Positions 39,308 to 51,093 of a stretch of 64,000 nucleotides of DNA are shown here, one piece after another. Position numbers and translations under genes: made by a program. The DNA comes from Ecdyonurus torrentis. Its lineage: Eukaryota > Arthropoda > Insecta > Ephemeroptera > Heptageniidae. Each line of letters opens with the position of its first letter. Within the stretch, counting starts at the first letter, position 1. The DNA lies in contig CASGGR010000028.1 of the NCBI GenBank assembly GCA_949318235.1, forward strand, positions 248,001 to 312,000. Reading direction: 5' to 3'. A model generated the notes under the pieces. The model was not told the DNA's origin. It worked only from the letters and a program-made list of their open reading frames with translations, and did not search any database.

Positions 39308-39800
39308 ATAATAGCAGCAATAATAAGTTTCTATATATATTATATATACATTTAAGAAACAATAATAAATACGTAATCATAATTTCTTAACCTTTTATTG
39401 TCAACCTGTATACTATAATTACATAATTAATAATAGCAATACCCTCTCAACAGCATATTTTCTCATATAAAATTTAAAAATACAGAATAATTAGCTATAA
39501 ATAAAATTCTAATTCAAAGTAATGAATGTTTTTAACCAAAATCTTTCTTGTATATATTTAGTCAAAAATTCATTAAACTTTAATTAGAATATTATTTATA
39601 GCTAATTATTGTGTATTTTAAAATTTAATATGAGAAAATATGCGGTTGAGAGGGTGTGGTTATTATTAATTATGTAAATAATGTATACCAGTTAACAATA
39701 AAAGGTTAAAAAATTGTATGAAAACGTATTTATTATCGTTTCTTAAATGTATATATAATATATATAGAATTTTATAAGTGCTGTTATCATTTATTATTTT
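39308..39800. mobile_element. Palindromic (fold-back) element of about 0.49 kb
   Basis: Left arm from about 39330 ('tctatatatattatatatac' then 'atttaagaaac') is repeated inverted up to about 39768. The arms of about 200 bases also share 'ccctctcaacagcatatttt' with the inverse of 'aaaatatgcggttgagaggg'. The axis is near 39545. The outermost 20-30 bases match less well. There is no frame. Confidence 0.7.
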
Positions 39801-41070
39801 TTATTTTAAACAAATTCCTAAAACAATTAAAAGAAAAGTTAAATAAAAGATAATAAGTATATTTAAAAGTGCTAAAAATTAATCATAATAATAATTCAAT
39901 ATAATCATTTGTAGTAAGAAGTAATAAAATTTTACTGTAGATAAATACTAAAAACGTAATAAAAAAATTACATCATTTTATAATAAGAAAATATATATTT
40001 TTTCTGGTGCTTATAATAATGTTACATATATTTATTTATAATAATTTAACATGAAAATAATAAAAAATAACATATTAAAGACTCACCCTGGACACTATTG
40101 AATATACGTATTGCTCCGATGAAGTAAACAGGATGAACTAAGAATTTCACGTGTAATCAAAAATAAGTGACGTATATGACACCGTTACACAACCTACTAT
40201 TAAGGTGACAATCAGTTCATTATTATATTGTTTTGATACTTATATGTAATACATGACATAAAACATTTCTTACATAAACATTTTTTCTATTATAAAAGTA
40301 TATAATCTATTAAATTAATATTATTTCACATAATTTTAAAAAGCGTAACAATAAAAAATTTAATATTTAACTATAATTACACATGCTTGACATTAAAAAC
40401 TGCTGTACAATAAAATGTAAAGTAAGAACTTTCACCTATGGTCTATAATAAGTGTTGTAGATTACTGTTACAAAGCTTGCTATAAGGGTGAAAATCTATT
40501 AAAAGAATGTAGTAAATTGATATTTAAAGTTGAAAATTGTTTACTAAAATAAAAATGAACAATTTATATTTCCAGTGTTGTTTTAAATCTTATTGAGTAC
40601 AATGTAATATTATTTTTAGAAAAAAATGAAAATAAAAAACGGGCAATTTATTCAATATTTTATTTTTACGTATTATATAATACGTCATGGTAAAATTAAC
40701 CTATTACTTTAACTTTTGTTTTTGTTCTACGTAAATGACGTATGTTGTTTTCATGAAAGAAGCAATAACGATGTAAATGCTATTTAAATATAAATAAAAT
40801 AACCACTAAAAGGATAAATAACTTCTTTTTTTGAAAAATGATAAACAAACTTATGTTTTGTTCTTTATTACAAAATATAACACTATTTCTAATATATAAG
40901 GGTCATTATAATATATTTGTGTGTTTACATTGGATTGTATAGAATATTATAGTTTTTCCTAAGTAATTACGATGGGTTAATTTCATTTTTCTTTATATAT
41001 ATATTTTAGCCCTTATCACAAAAGAGAAATTGTGTGTTTAAGTGAAAAACATTGGCGTAAATGACATTTA
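39800..41070. repeat. AT-rich stretch with a diverged direct repeat
   Basis: Two blocks about 280 bases apart are alike: 'gacaccgttacacaacctac' with 'aaggtgacaatcagtt' (about 40178-40215), and 'gattactgttacaaagcttg' with 'agggtgaaaatctatt' (about 40460-40500). No gene is visible. Confidence 0.35.
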
Positions 41071-41075
41071 TTTTG

Positions 41076-41083
41076 TATAAATA
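41076..41083 (+). promoter_or_regulatory. TATA box of the small gene
   Basis: TATAAATA. About 25-30 bases later 'atcaatatcatctg' offers a start site, and 50 bases further a 5' exon ends at a consensus donor (41159, gtaagt). Confidence 0.5.
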
Positions 41084-41104
41084 CCCTTCCAATAACATGA
41101 ATCA

Positions 41105-41900
41105 ATATCATCTGTCTTCTTCGTTTCAAGAGAGCAACAAGAAACTACTACTAGTGATGTAAGTATTCTGCAAAGAGGCGATGGAATTTAAGAAATAAAT
41201 ATTCATAATTAATCATTTAAAAATTAAATATTATTTGATATTTTTACTTATTTAATTGTTGTTTGATTTATATATTGATTTAATAATTGTTTTATAAAAA
41301 TAAAATTACCAAGAAATATAAAATACTGCATATAATATTGTATGATATAACTTTACAAATATTTATTATAGCCCCTGAGATTCATGCAATTTTTTGAGCA
41401 GCTTCGCTGAAAGAGTTGCCTATATTTCAAGGAGCTTTCAAAATGAGTAGTATTTAATATGCTATGGTGATTACAAAATTTATCACAACTTAATAATATA
41501 AATTTTACTAATGTTTTTACCATATGTTTAGTAATATTTAAAACTAAACAGTGATGTTTATTATTTTATGTAACTTTTAATCTTTACAGATGGATGCCCT
41601 GAACCGTCTAAATCAAAAGGCTCATGTCTACCGGTATGTGGCCTTGGTGGATCTGGAATTAGAACGGCCATACTTGATTTCGAAATTAATGTTTATTATT
41701 ACCCACTACGGGAAAAAACATGTTGCCCATTTGCAATACGAAAACGATCATCTAAAAGCGTTCATCTGCCATCTAGGTATTCTGATTAAATCTACACAGA
41801 GGCTCTTGTTCGCAAGTGCAATGCTGGTACTACTCGTTGCAACCTTATTGTGAAGAGTAAGGACGGACAGTTTCCAGGGCTGAAGTTTGTTGAAGCATAA
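41105..41900 (+). pseudogene. Small two-exon gene with frame breaks, unrecognised
   Basis: A non-coding first exon (about 41105-41158) is followed by an intron with GTAAGT donor and 'tctttacag' acceptor (41589). Exon 2 opens with ATG at 41590 right at the junction: 'MDALNRLNQKAHVYRYVALV', then 'YLISKLMFIITHYGKK'. After about 60 codons the protein-like sequence moves to another frame ('LPSRYSD', a TAA at 41787-41789, then 'EALVRKCNAGTTRCN' to 'GLKFVEA' and TAA at 41898). AATAAA follows at 41957. The unbroken ancestor would be about 100 residues. The Y..V.L.DL...Y.I..L......G pattern ending in LP.RY recalls small proteins repeated in insect genomes, possibly OB-fold-like; that link is my guess. 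Promoter, splice sites and polyA signal support a former real gene. Confidence 0.5.
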
Positions 41901-41959
41901 AACTATGTATTTTAGAATACAAAATAATGTAAATTGTATTTAACAACGCAAAATATAAT

Positions 41960-43080
41960 AAAACTGAAAAAAAATTATTGATGCGTTTTTGTGAATCATT
42001 TCTTTATCTTGGTAAATCTCAACTATATGTTTTACTTCATAGTTTTGTGTTATATTGGTTAATATATATTTAATAGAGAAAAAAATTTAAAGCTTTTAAA
42101 AACAATAGAGCGTTATTAAATATTTAATTTGTTAAAAAAAGTTTTTATTTGTGATCTTCATATTTAATTAGGAAAACATACAAAATATGAAAAGGTCAAG
42201 TTTATAAACAATTAACAGATACTTTGCAATAAAGACTATAATTTTATCAACTATATATTTAAATGTTAGTTTAATCTTAAAAAATATATTATTTTAATTG
42301 TATACTTCAAATATGTTAAAAAAGTATAGCCTTATATCTAAAAATTGACTATTTTTATATTGTGAAAAAAAGCTTTTTCTTCAAGAAACAATATATTGTT
42401 TAAAAATAAAATAATTAATTATAATATAGTTTTTATTTTAATTTATAATTTACCTAAAGTATTTTTGCATATAAAATGATATTTATATAATATAATAGAA
42501 AATAACAATTTAAAATTAATCATTACGAAAATTTAATTGGAGCGTTAATAAACTTGTTAAAATAATATACTTTCATTATTAAAAATGACTACTTTTATAA
42601 AAAGATTATTTATTACATTTCAGACATATCTTCTTAAACTATATAGTTAATGCTTTATTATATTTAGATTATAAGTTTATATTTTTTATATATATATATA
42701 TATTTTATTTCTTTTTATTTTCCCGTTTTATTATAATATACTTTTTTTTATTCCTCATTACTAGTTTTTTATTATAATTATTTTTTTAAAGATATTGTAA
42801 TTACGTAGTATTGTTACTACCTTTCTCATATTAGAATTATGTATGAAATCAAAGATTATCATAAATGTTTTCTGTTTGGGTTAAGTATAAGAGTGGACCA
42901 GACATATTTCATGTTGAAAATTATAAGTTTTTCATGACAAATTGAGATACACATTTTGCATTAAAAAAAAGTTTATTCTTTTGCTTAGTTTGACAAAATA
43001 CAAAATACATATATATATACCCCTAGAAAATTGACATATCATATAGTTTAAGGTTAATTGTGGTTTTTAGAGTTTGGATA
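41960..43080. other. AT-rich spacer
   Basis: No gene or structured repeat seen, apart from short TA runs near 42690 and 43010. Confidence 0.4.
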
Positions 43081-43082
43081 AT

Positions 43083-45020
43083 TCAAGATTTTAAATTCTG
43101 CATTTGCTGAATTGCGCATGGATTTTTATTTAAAAACACAAGTGTATCTACATTTTCTGGAAGCAGAGATCCTCGTTTTATGGTAACAACATTACCAACA
43201 GTGGAAAACACGCGTTCTGATGGAGCTGACGTGGCTGGAATGGATAGATAACGCTTGGCTAAGACAGCAATTTAAGGAAATCTATTTTCATTGACTTGAC
43301 ACCACGATAGTGTGTCTTCTTTGCATTCAATACATTCTTTTTCATAATATCTATCAAATTCGGAACTAAGTAACAAAGTTGATCCTAATACTGACGTTAC
43401 TTGCTTTGTTATATCAAAACTATTATCTGTATCTTCATTTTCTGTGTTTTACGTGTTCGGAACATCTACGTTTTTTCATAGATATTTGACGTGACCTTTA
43501 ATTTAAGCGCCCTCCAAAACATTCTCACAAGTTAAATTTTTAAAGCGTGGATCTACAAAAGTAGCTATCTGACACACACAAGGAATTTCTTTATCTTTCG
43601 AGCACTCCCCTTCCCCTTCCTCTCCGTCTTTCCCCTCGCTATCACTTTTTAAAGAAAATCCGACATCATGTCATCCACGTCATCATTTATTAAAGTCTCT
43701 AGCTCGGAATCCTTTACTCTAATTCCAGTCGCTTTATTTCTTTTATTGCGCTGCTCTTTACTTTTATTCTGGCTATTAACAGCATTATTATCATTTGTAT
43801 CTGATAGTTAATGCATATTAAATCTTCTGCGAAGCTCATCATGAAGTATTTTTTTTATTTCCTTTTGAAATTCCTTACCTGACCCATTATCTTCAAGGGT
43901 TTCTGCTACTGTCGTAAGTAGATAGTAAACATGTGGTCTAACGCATGATAAAGTAACTATTTTTTCCGCACATAAGAGTTGCAAAGAAGCAGCAAATAGT
44001 TGCAATATAGAAATTAAAATTGAAATGTTATCCCAGTCTGTGTCAGCTAATTTTAATTTTTAATTTATCTTTTTTGGAAAACCCATATTTTTTGTCGTCT
44101 TAAACACCGTAATTTGCAGTTTTTAATTTAAATAAGCGCTTAAGCATGTCATGATAAGAATTCCAACGCGTAGGGCAACATTGTATTAACTTTAATACTT
44201 TTTCATTATTTTCCTTTAAAAAATCTTTGAGAGCTTCGTTTGCTTTTGTAGATTGTTTGAAGAAGCCAACTAATTTGCGACATTTTTTAAGCAACGGTTT
44301 AACAGTTTTATATTTAAGCTAGGCTTTTTCACATAAATTTTGTGTATGGGCAAAGCATGGATTACTTTCTCCTAAATAGCGTTTGAAATGTTTCGAGCAT
44401 TTTCATGAGTCGTACTTAAAATTTTTCCAAATATTACCCATTTCAATGCATAATTTTCTAAACCTTCCGCTAAAATTTCAGCAGTATGGCTCATAGAAAA
44501 TTCTGCAGTGTAGGACACTAATTTCAATGAAGCTGTTAGATAGTGACAAGTTCTAGTAACATAAGAGTGCTGAGCACGACTAGTCCAGCCATCGGTATTA
44601 ATATTTACAAACTCAACGTTTTTAAGATTGTTGTTAACATATGTAGTCGCTAAATCTTTGAGTTTGTTTAATTCTTTCATAATATTATAACGTGATGGCA
44701 TTTCAAAATAAGGACGAAGCATAATGGCACACATAGCATTAAATCCTGGCCCTGCTACAATTGAAATTGGCATCATGTCATCAGCTATAAAAGTGGCAAT
44801 AGCAAGGTAAATCTTTGCTTAAAAAAATTGAATTAATAGCCGATAACGATTTGTATAGTGAGTTATAGCGGACTGCAATTTCTGTTTGGGCTTCTTTGTT
44901 GACCTTGGAGTTTGTGAATGCTGAATTAAGGTTTCATTTGTCAAAAATCCATCACCAGTAGCAGGTTCGTCTACGTAATCATTTACTTCCTCAACGTCTG
45001 ATTCACAATAAAATATTCTT
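43083..45020 (-). pseudogene. hAT-family transposase, decayed
   Basis: The minus strand carries the main parts of an hAT (ZBED-like) transposase in order. 'GPGFNAMCAIMLRPYFEMPS' and 'NINTDGWTSRAQHSYV' (44.6-44.75 kb) are from the catalytic domain start. 'QCCPTRWNSYHDML' (about 44.17 kb) is the conserved TRWNS block. 'RYLSIPATSAPSERVFSTVG' (about 43.22 kb) is from the C-terminal dimerisation domain, which ends at a TGA at 43083. In-frame stops (for example just before 44830 and at about 43275) and frameshifts break it, so no active enzyme can be made. The N-terminal BED zinc finger is missing; the frame begins after an acceptor-like 'tgttttag' at 45021, and a (TA)n tract lies upstream. The terminal inverted repeats were not located. 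Confidence 0.8.
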
Positions 45021-45211
45021 CTAAAACATAAATTAAAAACAAAAACAAATTTAGTTAAATTTATTTAAAAAAAGGTGACAAATTATATTATTTATTTTTA
45101 AAAAGATAAATCAATAAAAAAAATATTGCCTCAAAGTAAGAAGTTTATTCTACCCACATTGACTTAAAAAGGAAAACGTATTAGTTATTGGCAGCCCACA
45201 TATTCCAGAGA

Positions 45212-45390
<179 letters not shown>

Positions 45391-45394
45391 ACAT

Positions 45395-46520
45395 ATTCTG
45401 TTTCATATTAAATTTGTGATTGGGATTTTCAGTGCAGTTCATTGAAAATTTTTTTTTGCTTTAATATATAAAATATGCCTCAATTTTTATTCATCACAAA
45501 AAAAAACAAAGATTATATAGTTATTACAGGGTTATCTTTTTAGATTTGGTATTATATTCTAAAATTTTTTTATACCATATAGAATATAGAAGCGCAACCT
45601 AAATTCTGTGAATTCTTATGAAAAAAAATTTAGTAATTCTTTAATGGAAAAAGACACGCATATTTAAAATATTACATTTGGCAATAGTGAATTCCTACAC
45701 ATCAATCTTATTGATAAATATAATATTATGTATTCCTTTTTTTGTACAATCTGTATTGTTTTTTTTTAAAGTATAGCCATTAGCAGAGAGAGAGAGAGAA
45801 AAAAAATGCACATTAATTCTTTTTTTATTCTAGGACGATTGGCAAATATTAATATAATTTTAAATTTAATATAATTTCTATTTCTGTATTTTTTAAATAA
45901 ATAAAATTCTTCTGATGAAAATTTAAATCTATGGTAATCCTTTTAATTATTAATTGTTACAGTAAACAAAGCAATAAACAGGAATATTTTAAGGGGAAGT
46001 ATATAGTATTGTAACTTTTTATATTTACATTTAATAAAATATAATTAAATATGTAATAAAATAACTTGGGGGGCATGTGATATGTTATAAGTATTTTTAC
46101 CAATATATCCTAGGTGTCACTACCAGTCTAATATATATGTATGTACTGTACGGCGACTTGATATGAGACTAGACTGTACAGAGAGGATGACATAAGATGT
46201 AGTCCAATAGATGTAAACTATAATAAAAGAGTTGCACAATATAGCGTAACAACACCACATTAATGTTATTTTAATCGGAGAAATTGATTTTTTCCGTAAT
46301 TATATATATTACTTAATATTTAGCACGGGTATCTTACTTTTATAACCTTGGAACGCCCGCGTACATGGTGCCCATTCAACAGGTGTTAACAGTTTCCCCC
46401 ACTTGGGAAGTGAAAAATTACAACTAAAACACCGTTCTTCTTGTTAGTACTTTCCGAAACATAGCATTTATAATGTAATTGAAATATTTCGTTTCATTTT
46501 TTCTATTAATATAAAAATAA
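45395..46520. other. AT-rich stretch, no gene
   Basis: AT-rich throughout. A less biased patch at 46100-46400 (for example 'gagactagactgtacagaga', 'aacgcccgcgtacatggtgc') has no long frame and may be the end of an element. Confidence 0.35.
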
Positions 46521-46524
46521 ACTA

Positions 46525-46656
46525 CCTGTGCTGTTGATGCTGCAATTTCAACTTCTACAGGTGGTATTGGTGGTGAAGAGAGAGCTTTGAGTATAATCTC
46601 AGGTTGTAAATCAGTTCCTTCGGAGAGCTTAACTCCATGATCTGCTCGTGCTTCCA
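46525..46656 (-). CDS. Putative first exon, unrecognised
   Basis: ATG at 46656 opens 44 codons in minus orientation ('MEARADHGVKLSEGTDLQ', then 'SSPPIPPVEVEIAASTAQ'). They end at a donor-like 'cag|gtagtt' near 46525, after which the frame becomes AT-rich noise. An upstream stop sets the start. The composition is protein-like and unlike the surroundings. It may belong to the decayed gene complex at 47-56 kb or to a separate gene. Confidence 0.25.
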
Positions 46657-47009
46657 TATCAACTCCTCACTTGACTGCTTGTGCGTACTAGCGTGTAGAA
46701 TGATACATTGATAGTCTGTTTCTATAAGATAATCTGATGAGGGGGTAGCTTGCATGAGACGTGAGACGTAAGCAGGCAACTGTCTAGCATATCATCGACT
46801 ATCACTCAATAAATTTAGTTTGAAACAACTAATCTAATACGCCTGCTGCACCGTCCATGCATTCATATCTAATTTAACTGTGAACAAAAATTTTATTTTG
46901 CGTAGTAAATGCCATAACAACATACAACTAATAACACAATATTATAGTATAAAAAAATGTCTGTATATTTTTTCTCTCAGAAAACTATATATTAAAATCC
47001 TCCAAATTA

Positions 47010-47774
47010 ATGTGTAAGTCATTTACTATAATTGTATTGAAACGTTGTGTGCAATGTTGGCAGGTTGCCAAGTTGGGATCACGGTTTGCTTCAGTGTAGT
47101 CTCTGGCAAATAGTAGTCTGCGTATGCATTAAAAGCAGTAATATTTGTAGTTGCAAGGTAGTAAATAAGTGGCAATTTTACGATTAAAGCACACTTTGCA
47201 CAGTTCGTCCTCACTAATATTTACATTCTCATTTTCTTAACTTTCATCATCGTATATAGATACATTTATTTAAACATCATCGACTGTCAAAAATTCTGTT
47301 TGATATGTCTGTTTGTATAGTAATTTATGGTTTCTTTACGTGCAAAAACATCAGAGTACATATCATGTAATATATTGTTAGTTTGTGAATGTGTATCTTG
47401 ATTGTCTGTAACTGATGTAACGTCTATAACTTCTGGTTCATTATTTTGTAATAGGTAATTACCAGCTTGCATAACACTATCTATCGCTTCTAAAGATGCT
47501 TTTAGAATAACAAAACCTCTATCTTTTTGCTAATATCGTGTGTTGAAGTAAGAGCCATTACGTCAGTGAAGCTGCTTTCACCCCTGTTTACAAATAAGCT
47601 GGCAATGTGCGCTGCAGACTGGCATGAAATGTTGTTTCGTCTCACTTTATGGCTTAACTTTCTATTGCCTCGGTATCCTTGTCTCATATGAAATGTTGCA
47701 CTCCGTCGTAGCCGTGTAGCTGTACTACCACTTGCTAAAGATCGCCTTCTATTCGTCGGTTTTTGCTTCGACTT
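47010..47774 (-). pseudogene. Broken gene ending in a RING-type zinc finger
   Basis: From an acceptor-like 'taatag' (47775) the minus strand reads a basic Ser/Arg region ('NRRRSLASGSTATRLRRS'), then 'SAAHIASLFVNRGESSFTD' and 'THDISKKIE'. After a one-base shift it continues as 'KASLEAIDSVMQAGNYLLQ' and an acidic region. At 47203-47040 a cysteine array follows: 'LCKVCFNRKIATYLLPCNY', then 'CF', a TAA (47129-47131), 'CIRRLLF' and, after a loop, 'CQHCTQRFN'. The spacing C-x2-C-x11-C...C-x2-C..C-x2-C is that of a RING finger, usually found in ubiquitin E3 ligases. The RING has one stop; the gene has at least two further breaks. It lies in the same orientation as, and downstream of, the MULE/RS exons. 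Confidence 0.55.
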
Positions 47775-47920
47775 CTATTACTTGTAATTTGCCGTGTTGT
47801 TGTCTGCTCCAAATCCTATTGCATACAAATACAAGACAGTTTTTTAATATCTAAGAATATGAATATGAAGATAATATTACATGATATAATATGTATATAT
47901 AATATATATTGTGTATTGTA

Positions 47921-48169
<249 letters not shown>

Positions 48170-48316
48170 ACGGGAAATTAATCCCAATATTACGAGACGA
48201 GAATTTTTATATGAATTAAACATTTAAGAAATTAATTCTAAAGCCTTACATCGTCTGAAATTATATATTTGGTATATAACACATCGAAAGCAACGTGAAA
48301 AAGTTCGCCATGCTTG

Positions 48317-48381
48317 GGAATCGAACCCAGGGCCTGCCAGCCACATCCAATTCACGCTCGGATGCCCAAACCATCGGGCTA
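48317..48381 (-). ncRNA. tRNA-like Pol III promoter in each 406-bp unit (first copy shown)
   Basis: On the strand opposite to the left arm, 'tagcccgatgg' (A box, 48381-48371) and 'ggttcgattcc' (B box, 48327-48317) stand 43 bases apart. Between them is a piece resembling an anticodon arm ('catccgagcgtgaattggat'). The T arm CTGGG-TTCGATT-CCCAA pairs four of five positions. No acceptor stem closes, so this is a tRNA-derived SINE-type promoter rather than a tRNA gene. The same pair occurs in all 14 units: on the minus strand in the left arm, on the plus strand in the right arm. Transcription from both arms would therefore run outward from the left arm and outward from the right arm. Confidence 0.65.
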
Positions 48382-51034
48382 TATTGGCTAACACTCTCTC
48401 ACACCTTCAACATATTATATACCAAACACTCCTATAGAGTAAACAGTTGTTACACTATCACTCACTGGCGCCTAAAGGCACCTTGGCGCTGCTTGTCCTC
48501 GCTTACCGCGAAGATTCAAACACAGCTAAGCCTCGAGAGGCTAATTACACCCGGCTTAAGGGGAAATAATTATGGACGGGAAATTAATCCCAATATTACG
48601 AGACGAGAATTTTTATATGAATTAAACATTTAAGAAATTAATTCTAAAGCCTTACATCGTCTGAAATTATATATTTGGTATATAACACATCGAAAGCAAC
48701 GTGAAAAAGTTCGCCATGCTTGGGAATCGAACCCAGGGCCTGCCAGGCACATCCAATTCACGCTCGGATGCCCAAACCATCGGGCTATATTGGCTAACAC
48801 TCTCTCACACCTTCAACATATTATATACCAAACACTCCTATAGAGTAAACAGTTGTTACACTATCACTCACTGGCGCCTAAAGGCACCTTGGCGCTGCTT
48901 GTCCTCGCTTACCGCGAAGATTCAAACACAGCTAAGCCTCGAGAGGCTAATTACACCCGGCTTAAGGGGAAATAATTATGGACGGGAAATTAATCCCAAT
49001 ATTACGAGACGAGAATTTTTATATGAATTAAACATTTAAGAAATTAATTCTAAAGCCTTACATCGTCTGAAATTATATATTTGGTATATAACACATCGAA
49101 AGCAACGTGAAAAAGTTCGCCATGCTTGGGAATCGAACCCAGGGCCTGCCAGCCACATCCAATTCACGCTCGGATGCCCAAACCATCGGGCTATATTGGC
49201 TAACACTCTCTCACACCTTCAACATATTATATACCAAACACTCCTATAGAGTAAACAGTTGTTACACTATCACTCACTGGCGCCTAAAGGCACCTTGGCG
49301 CTGCTTGTCCTCGCTTACCGCGAAGATTCAAACACAGCTAAGCCTCGAGAGGCTAATTACACCCGGCTTAAGGGGAAATAATTATGGACGGGAAATTAAT
49401 CCCAATATTACGAGACGAGAATTTTTATATGAATTAAACATTTAAGAAATTAATTCTAAAGCCTTACATCGTCTGAAATTATATATTTGGTATATAACAC
49501 ATCGAAAGCAACGTGAAAAAGTTCGCCATGCTTGGGAATCGAACCCAGGGCCTGCCAGCCACATCCAATTCACGCTCGGATGCCCAAACCATCGGGCTAT
49601 ATTGGCTAACACTCTCTCACACCTTCAACATATTATATACCAAACACTCCTATAGAGTAAACAGTTGTTACACTATCACTCACTGGCGCCTAAAGGCACC
49701 TTGGCGCTGCTTGTCCTCGCTTACCGCGAAGATTCAAACACAGCTAAGCCTCGAGAGGCTAATTACACCCGGCTTAAGGGGAAATAATTATGGACGGGAA
49801 ATTAATCCCAATATTACGAGACGAGAATTTTTATATGAATTAAACATTTAAGAAATTAATTCTAAAGCCTTACATCGTCTGAAATTATATATTTGGTATA
49901 TAACACATCGAAAGCAACGTGAAAAAGTTCGCCATGCTTGGGAATCGAACCCAGGGCCTGCCAGCCACATCCAATTCACGCTCGGATGCCCAAACCATCG
50001 GGCTATATTGGCTAACACTCTCTCACACCTTCAACATATTATATACCAAACACTCCTATAGAGTAAACAGTTGTTACACTATCACTCACTGGCGCCTAAA
50101 GGCACCTTGGCGCTGCTTGTCCTCGCTTACCGCGAAGATTCAAACACAGCTAAGCCTCGAGAGGCTAATTACACCCGGCTTAAGGGGAAATAATTATGGA
50201 CGGGAAATTAATCCCAATATTACGAGACGAGAATTTTTATATGAATTAAACATTTAAGAAATTAATTCTAAAGCCTTACATCGTCTGAAATTATATATTT
50301 GGTATATAACACATCGAAAGCAACGTGAAAAAGTTCGCCATGCTTGGGAATCGAACCCAGGGCCTGCCAGCCACATCCAATTCACGCTCGGATGCCCAAA
50401 CCATCGGGCTATATTGGCTAACACTCTCTCACACCTTCAACATATTATATACCAAACACTCCTATAGAGTAAACAGTTGTTACACTATCACTCACTGGCG
50501 CCTAAAGGCACCTTGGCGCTGCTTGTCCTCGCTTACCGCGAAGATTCAAACACAGCTAAGCCTCGAGAGGCTAATTACACCCGGCTTAAGGGGAAATAAT
50601 TATGGACGGGAAATTAATCCCAATATTACGAGACGAGAATTTTTATATGAATTAAACATTTAAGAAATTAATTCTAAAGCCTTACATCGTCTGAAATTAT
50701 ATATTTGGTATATAACACATCGAAAGCAACGTGAAAAAGTTCGCCATGCTTGGGAATCGAACCCAGGGCCTGCCAGCCACATCCAATTCACGCTCGGATG
50801 CCCAAACCATCGGGCTATATTGGCTAACACTCTCTCACACCTTCAACATATTATATACCAAACACTCCTATAGAGTAAACAGTTGTTACACTATCACTCA
50901 CTGGCGCCTAAAGGCACCTTGGCGCTGCTTGTCCTCGCTTACCGCGAAGATTCAAACACAGCTAAGCCTCGAGAGGCTAATTACACCCGGCTTAAGGGGA
51001 AATAATTATGGACGGGAAATTAATCCCAATATTA

Positions 51035-51093
51035 TTTATTAATAATATTAATAAATAATTAATTAATAATAAATTAATAATTAATAATAATCC
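51035..51093. repeat. AT-only spacer at the symmetry axis
   Basis: 59 bases made only of A and T apart from one CCC at its right edge, itself rich in short inverted repeats ('ttattaataatattaataa'). It joins the two arms head to head. Confidence 0.9.
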
